Below, one piece after another: positions 60,180 through 64,000 of a stretch of 64,000 nucleotides of DNA. Every line of letters begins with the position of its first letter. Positions within the stretch are counted from its first letter, which is position 1. The DNA is taken from NCBI GenBank assembly GCA_900318205.1, contig ONJS01000002.1, positions 82,689 to 146,688 of the forward strand. Direction: 5' to 3'. Under the pieces are notes generated by a model. It searched no databases, was not told the origin of the DNA, and saw only the letters and a list, made by a program, of their open reading frames with translations. The DNA comes from an uncultured Prevotellaceae bacterium. GTDB taxonomy: Bacteria > Bacteroidota > Bacteroidia > Bacteroidales > Muribaculaceae. The position numbers were made by a program, and so were the translations under genes.

Positions 60180-63100
60180 ATGAGAATTAAAATCTTTTTG
60201 ATGGCAGGACTTGCAGCTGCGGCGCTCACCTGCCAAGCCGATGAGGGACGCTTGCTGCGTTTCCCCGGCACCAACGGCCGCGAAGTGGCATTCAGCTATG
60301 CCGGTGACATCTACACCGTGCCCATCACGGGTGGTACGGCTCGCAAATTGACCTCCCACAAGGGCTATGAGGCCTTCGCCCGCTACAGCCCCGACGGACA
60401 GACCATCGCCTTTACTGGCCAGTATGACGGCAATACCGAGGTGTATGTCATGCCCTCACAGGGTGGTGAACCCAAGCGTATCACGTTCACTGCCACCAAT
60501 CCTCGTGACGACTGGGGCGACCGTATGGGTCCCAACAACATCACCATGGCGTGGACTCCTGACGGACGTGGCGTCATCTACCGCAACCGCATCAGTGACA
60601 GCTTTAACGGCAAACTGTGGTGTGCTCCCATTGACGGTAGCATGGCCCAGCCGCTGCCGCTGCCCGAGGGCGGTTTCTGCTGCTACAATGCCGATGGCAG
60701 CAAGTTGGCCTACAACCGTGTTTTCCGCGAATTCCGCACGTGGAAATACTACAAGGGCGGTATGGCCGACGACATCTGGATCTATGACACCCAGGCCAAG
60801 ACGGTGACCAACATCACCAACAATATTGCCCAGGACATCGACCCGATGTGGATTGGCGACGAAATCTACTATATGAGCGATCGCGACAACCGCATGAACA
60901 TCTTTGTCTATAACACCCGCACGGGTGCTACCCAGAAGGTGACCGACTTCACTGAATATGATGTGAAGTTCGCCAACTGCGGCGGCGGCAAGATCGTGTT
61001 TGAGAACGGTGGCTATCTCTATGTCCTTGACCCTGCTACCAAACGCAGCGAGAAGATTACCGTTTATCTCAACAGCGAGAACAACTTTGCCCGCGAGGAG
61101 CAGCGCAAGGTGAAGGACAACCTGACAGCCGGTAGCCTGGCTCCCGACGGCAGCCGACTGGCTATCAGTGCCCGCGGTGAGGTGTTTGACGTGCCCGCTA
61201 AGCATGGCGTGACCCGTAACATCACCCACACGCCCGGTGTCCACGAGCGCAATGCCGCTTGGAGTCCCGATGGCAAGAACATCGCCTACATCAGCGACCA
61301 GACGGGCGAGACCGAGATTTGGGTACGACCCGTGGGCAGCGACCAGGCTCGTCAGCTGACCTTTGACAACGACACCTACATCAGGGACCTGGAGTGGAGT
61401 CCCGACGGCAGCCAGATTGTCTATACCGACCGTAAGAACCGCATGGTGATGGTCAATGTCAACAGCAAAGTCGCCAACAAGAAAATCCTGCTCACCGATG
61501 AGATGGGCGAGATTCCCACGCCCAAGTTCTCACCCGACGGCAAGTGGCTGACCTATTACCGCCAAGGCCCCAACGAGTTTGGCGTGGTTTACCTCTATAA
61601 TATCGCCGAGGGTAAGGAATATCCCGTGACCGACCGCTGGTATGACAGCAACTCGCCTGTCTTCAGCAGCGATGGCAAGTACCTGATTTTTGCTTCGGCG
61701 CGCGACTTCAATCCCATCTACAGCAGCGTCGAGTGGAACTTTGCCTACCGTGACATGGAGGGCATCTACCTCGTCCTGCTGTCCAAGGACACCCCGTCTC
61801 CCTTCCTCCCCAAGGATGACCAGGTGATGGCAGGTGACGACAAGTCCAAAGAGGCTCCTAAGGATGCCCCCAAGGACAAGAAAGGCAAGGGTAAAGCCCA
61901 GGCCGACCCCAATGCCGTGCGCATCGACATCGATGGCATTGCCGATCGCATCGTCAAGGTGCCCATCGGTACCGGAGCCTACGGCAACTTCGTGTGCAAC
62001 GGCACCCACCTGTGGTACAGCGGCCGTGGCAGCGTGCGCGTGTATGACTTTGCCGAGCAGAAGGACGAGATGGTTGCCGAACGTGCCTACATGGTGCCCT
62101 CGGCTGACCTGAAGACGGCTGCCTACCTCAAGGGCGACAACGTCTATATCGCCCCCTTAGCTCCCCGCAAGGCTGACTTGAGCGAGGCAGTGAACCTGGA
62201 CGACATGATAGCTACGGTCAACTATGACCAGGAGTGGAACCAGATTTTCAACGAGGCATGGCGTGCCTATCGTGACGGCTTCTACGTGGAGACCATGCAC
62301 GGTGTGGATTGGCAGGCAATGCACGACAAATATGCCGCCTTGTTGCCCTACGTCAAGAACCGCCTGGACCTGACTTACGTCATCGGCGGCATGATCGGCG
62401 AGTTGGCAGTGGGCCACGCCTATGTTGACGGCGGTGACCACATCACCATCGACCAGCACAACATCGGTATGCTGGGTGCTGAGCTGGAGCAGGTGGCTAA
62501 CGGCTTCAAAATCACCAAAATCCTGCGTGGTGCTCCCGACCGTGAGTCGTTGCGCTCACCGCTGCTCGAGCCGGGCATGAATGTCAAGGAAGGCGACATC
62601 ATCACTGCCGTTGATGGCGTATCGGCCGCTGGCGTGAACAACATCTACACATTGCTGCGCGACAAGGCTGATGTGATGACCGAGCTGACCCTGGGCGACG
62701 GCCGCAAGGTGGTTGTCAAGCCCATCCAGAACGAGTATCCGCTCTACCACTACGAGTGGGTTCAGCACAACATCGACTATGTGAACGAGAAGACGGGTGG
62801 CCGTGTGGGCTACGTCTATATCCCCGACATGGGTCCCGAGGGCCTGCGTGAGTTCTCGCGCTATTTCTTCGCCCAGACCGACAAGGAGGCTCTTATCGTT
62901 GATGACCGCGCCAACGGTGGTGGCAACATCTCACCGATGGTGATTGAACGTCTGCTGCGTCAGCCTTACCGCTTGACGATGTTCCGCGGCAGCAACTACA
63001 ACGGCACCATTCCCGAGCGCACGCTCTACGGTCCCAAGGTGCTGCTGGTGAACAAGTATAGCGCCAGCGATGGCGACCTGTTCCCCTGGTCGTTCAAGGA

Positions 63101-63416
63101 GAACAAGTTGGGTACTGTCATCGGCACCCGTTCATGGGGCGGCATCGTGGGCATCAGCGGCTCACTGCCCTATATGGACGGTACCGACATCCGCGTGCCC
63201 TTCTTCACCAACTATGACACTCGCGGCAACTGGATTGTTGAGAACCACGGCGTGGATCCCGACATCCTCATCGACAACGACCCCGTCTTGGAGAACCAGG
63301 GTATTGACCAGCAGCTGGACAAGGCCATCGAGGTTATCCTTGAACAACTCAAGGACCGCAAGCCCATGCCCAAGACGCCTGCTCCCCGCACGATGCATGA
63401 CCTGGGCGTGGATTGA
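60180..63416 (+). CDS. Tricorn-type S41 peptidase, secreted
   Basis: 1078 residues. Signal peptide MRIKIFLMAGLAAAALTCQA. Two PD40 propeller regions fill residues about 22-300 and 300-545 (e.g. ARYSPDGQTIAFTGQYDG, AAWSPDGKNIAYISD). A Lys/Pro/Asp-rich linker lies near 556-580, and the core domains start near 680. A PDZ-like domain (about 755-840, MNVKEGDIITAVDGVSA) and the S41 catalytic domain follow, with Ser963-Asp964 in NKYSASDGD matching the Ser965/Asp966 pair of archaeal Tricorn. Tricorn degrades peptides released by larger proteases; here it probably trims peptides in the periplasm. The upstream gap is a long leader repeat. Confidence 0.93.
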   Translation: MRIKIFLMAGLAAAALTCQADEGRLLRFPGTNGREVAFSYAGDIYTVPITGGTARKLTSHKGYEAFARYSPDGQTIAFTGQYDGNTEVYVMPSQGGEPKRITFTATNPRDDWGDRMGPNNITMAWTPDGRGVIYRNRISDSFNGKLWCAPIDGSMAQPLPLPEGGFCCYNADGSKLAYNRVFREFRTWKYYKGGMADDIWIYDTQAKTVTNITNNIAQDIDPMWIGDEIYYMSDRDNRMNIFVYNTRTGATQKVTDFTEYDVKFANCGGGKIVFENGGYLYVLDPATKRSEKITVYLNSENNFAREEQRKVKDNLTAGSLAPDGSRLAISARGEVFDVPAKHGVTRNITHTPGVHERNAAWSPDGKNIAYISDQTGETEIWVRPVGSDQARQLTFDNDTYIRDLEWSPDGSQIVYTDRKNRMVMVNVNSKVANKKILLTDEMGEIPTPKFSPDGKWLTYYRQGPNEFGVVYLYNIAEGKEYPVTDRWYDSNSPVFSSDGKYLIFASARDFNPIYSSVEWNFAYRDMEGIYLVLLSKDTPSPFLPKDDQVMAGDDKSKEAPKDAPKDKKGKGKAQADPNAVRIDIDGIADRIVKVPIGTGAYGNFVCNGTHLWYSGRGSVRVYDFAEQKDEMVAERAYMVPSADLKTAAYLKGDNVYIAPLAPRKADLSEAVNLDDMIATVNYDQEWNQIFNEAWRAYRDGFYVETMHGVDWQAMHDKYAALLPYVKNRLDLTYVIGGMIGELAVGHAYVDGGDHITIDQHNIGMLGAELEQVANGFKITKILRGAPDRESLRSPLLEPGMNVKEGDIITAVDGVSAAGVNNIYTLLRDKADVMTELTLGDGRKVVVKPIQNEYPLYHYEWVQHNIDYVNEKTGGRVGYVYIPDMGPEGLREFSRYFFAQTDKEALIVDDRANGGGNISPMVIERLLRQPYRLTMFRGSNYNGTIPERTLYGPKVLLVNKYSASDGDLFPWSFKENKLGTVIGTRSWGGIVGISGSLPYMDGTDIRVPFFTNYDTRGNWIVENHGVDPDILIDNDPVLENQGIDQQLDKAIEVILEQLKDRKPMPKTPAPRTMHDLGVD

Positions 63417-63470
63417 TGCTCGCTGCGCTCGCTGATTAGTGATTAGTGAAGCATCCGCATTCTTTTAGTC
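63417..63470 (+). repeat. Leader repeat fragment after the Tricorn-like gene
   Basis: Begins at the base after the TGA: TGCTCGCTGCGCTCGCTGAT, TAGTGATTAGTGAAGCATCC, GCATTC. The AACTGACAAC part is missing and no gene follows within 500 bp. Confidence 0.75.
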
Positions 63471-63576
63471 TCACGCTAAGACGCTAAGTCGCGAAGACAT
63501 TTATTATTGCTCGCAAGAGGCTCGCAATAGTTATTTATTGCATACCCTTGCGAGCAAATTTTATACGGAAAAGCCT

Positions 63577-63655
63577 GTAGAGACGCAAAATCTTGCGTCT
63601 CCCGATAGGCGACACAATATGCTGACCCTGGAGACGCAAAATTTTGCGTCTCTAC
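63577..63655. repeat. Inverted pair of palindromic GAGACGCAAAA elements (REP-like)
   Basis: Two 26-nt copies, 63577-63602 and 63630-63655. Each is itself nearly palindromic (GAGACGCAAAA / TTTTGCGTCTC), and they are arranged as inverted repeats of one another with one difference, separated by 27 nt. Confidence 0.88.
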
Positions 63656-63870
63656 ATAGTTCGTACATCATTTTTCATCATTTTTCACCATTTTCCACAT
63701 TTTCCACACTGTTCACATGGGTGTGTGATTTCACTCTGGGGTGGGAAATTTGTGGAAAGGCACGTATATAGTGGAAAGGGTGGAAAAAGTGAAAAATGGT
63801 GGAAAGACCAACTATTATTGATGAATAAACGTGGAAAAATTGGTATTTCGCAAACTTTCATGGGAGAAAA

Positions 63871-63903
63871 TTTGGATTTCGGGGTGTTGATGTCGTAACT
63901 TTG
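63871..63903 (+). promoter_or_regulatory. Promoter of the gene starting at 63994
   Basis: TTTG at 63871-63874, a 21-nt spacer, TAACTTTG at 63896-63903 (perfect -7). The leader to the ATG would be about 85 nt. Confidence 0.7.
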
Positions 63904-63993
63904 CAGCGGCAAGTCTACGGTCGATAGCCGATGCTAATGACTAACGACTCGCCAATTTATTTCACTTATATTATTTTTTTATAATTTTTTACC

Positions 63994-64000
63994 ATGGAAA
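63994..64000 (+). CDS. Possible start of a further gene, cut by the window end
   Basis: ATGGAAA at the last seven bases, after an AT-rich leader and a good promoter. Only Met-Glu and the first base of the third codon are seen, so the product cannot be named. The DnaA-box-like array upstream makes dnaA one candidate. Confidence 0.4.

Larger units (their letters stand above)
63417..63993. other. Long non-coding region (577 bp) at the right end
   Basis: In order: leader repeat fragment; ACGCTAAGACGCTAAG words (from about 63475); an 11-bp inverted repeat TTGCTCGCAAG / CTTGCGAGCAA (63507-63517 and 63547-63557); the paired GAGACGCAAAA elements (63577-63655); the 10-bp phased TTTTCCACA-like array (63661-63720) and its imperfect inverse (63771-63812); a promoter (63871-63903); an AT-rich leader. 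Short open frames here lack any coding character. Confidence 0.75.

Noticed and set aside
14647-63470. CRISPR array as explanation for the ACAACTGA repeats
   Set aside because: Units are 7-8 nt with no unique spacers of 25-40 nt, copies are dispersed, and no cas gene is present.
63538-63912. Three overlapping small open frames (77, 84 and 75 codons) at the right end
   Set aside because: They cross repeats and a TTTCCAC array; their translations are low-complexity (FHHFSPFSTFST-like) and lack plausible starts.

Overview
The window looks like chromosomal DNA of a gut-type Bacteroidales bacterium; Muribaculaceae or Prevotellaceae is my best guess, and the family is inference. Direct support: many genes are preceded by the Bacteroidetes -7 box TAnnTTTG (several with TTTG 19-20 nt upstream) and few have Shine-Dalgarno sites. 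Bacteroidetes-restricted families and gene orders are present (DUF5606, DUF4835, nusB-yajC-ybbR-coaE, dnaN-exonuclease-coaBC-DUF4835-recN-rlmB, class III FBPase). Several secreted proteins are of Bacteroidales type (BspA-like LRR, BIG2 repeats, type IX-like C-terminal tails). I found no tRNA, rRNA, CRISPR array, transposase or phage gene.

Layout. 1-6.6 kb: end of a DEAD-box helicase, then fbp, an OmpA lipoprotein and the B12-dependent ribonucleotide reductase nrdJ. 6.6-12.7 kb: a fucosidase/DUF1963 pair diverging from two secreted proteins with cohesin-like and dockerin modules. 12.8-16 kb: cvfB-like gene, a lipoprotein, rsmG and a metallo-hydrolase. 16.1-19.3 kb: an ECF sigma operon ending in an outer-membrane barrel, with a second paralogous barrel beside it. 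19.4-24 kb: rlmH, nadC, DAHP synthase/chorismate mutase and an SDR. 24-28.6 kb: BspA-like and CotH proteins, both with C-terminal dockerins. 28.6-39.5 kb: a long minus-strand block of housekeeping genes. 39.6-46 kb: an Omp28-like/dockerin protein, DUF1015, Fur, a HAD phosphatase, a FAD protein and a SIMPL protein. 46-57.5 kb: a secreted cluster in the order propeller, amidase, GH20 hexosaminidase, amidase, propeller. 57.8-63.4 kb: an (alpha/alpha)6 glycosidase-like lipoprotein and a Tricorn-type peptidase. 63.4-64 kb: repeats, a 10-bp phased array of DnaA-box-like motifs, a promoter and the first bases of another gene.

The most unusual material: (1) a modular leader repeat that fills the gap between co-directional genes, often beginning at the base after the stop codon and ending at the next start codon; (2) six secreted proteins carrying dockerin-like repeats, three of which also carry cohesin-like modules, which together suggest a cell-surface assembly system; (3) the mirror-ordered amidase/propeller/GH20 cluster, in which one amidase ends in a dockerin and its paralogue in a sorting-like tail; (4) an oriC-like stretch at the right end. 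Functions are read from motifs and family knowledge; nothing was searched or computed.
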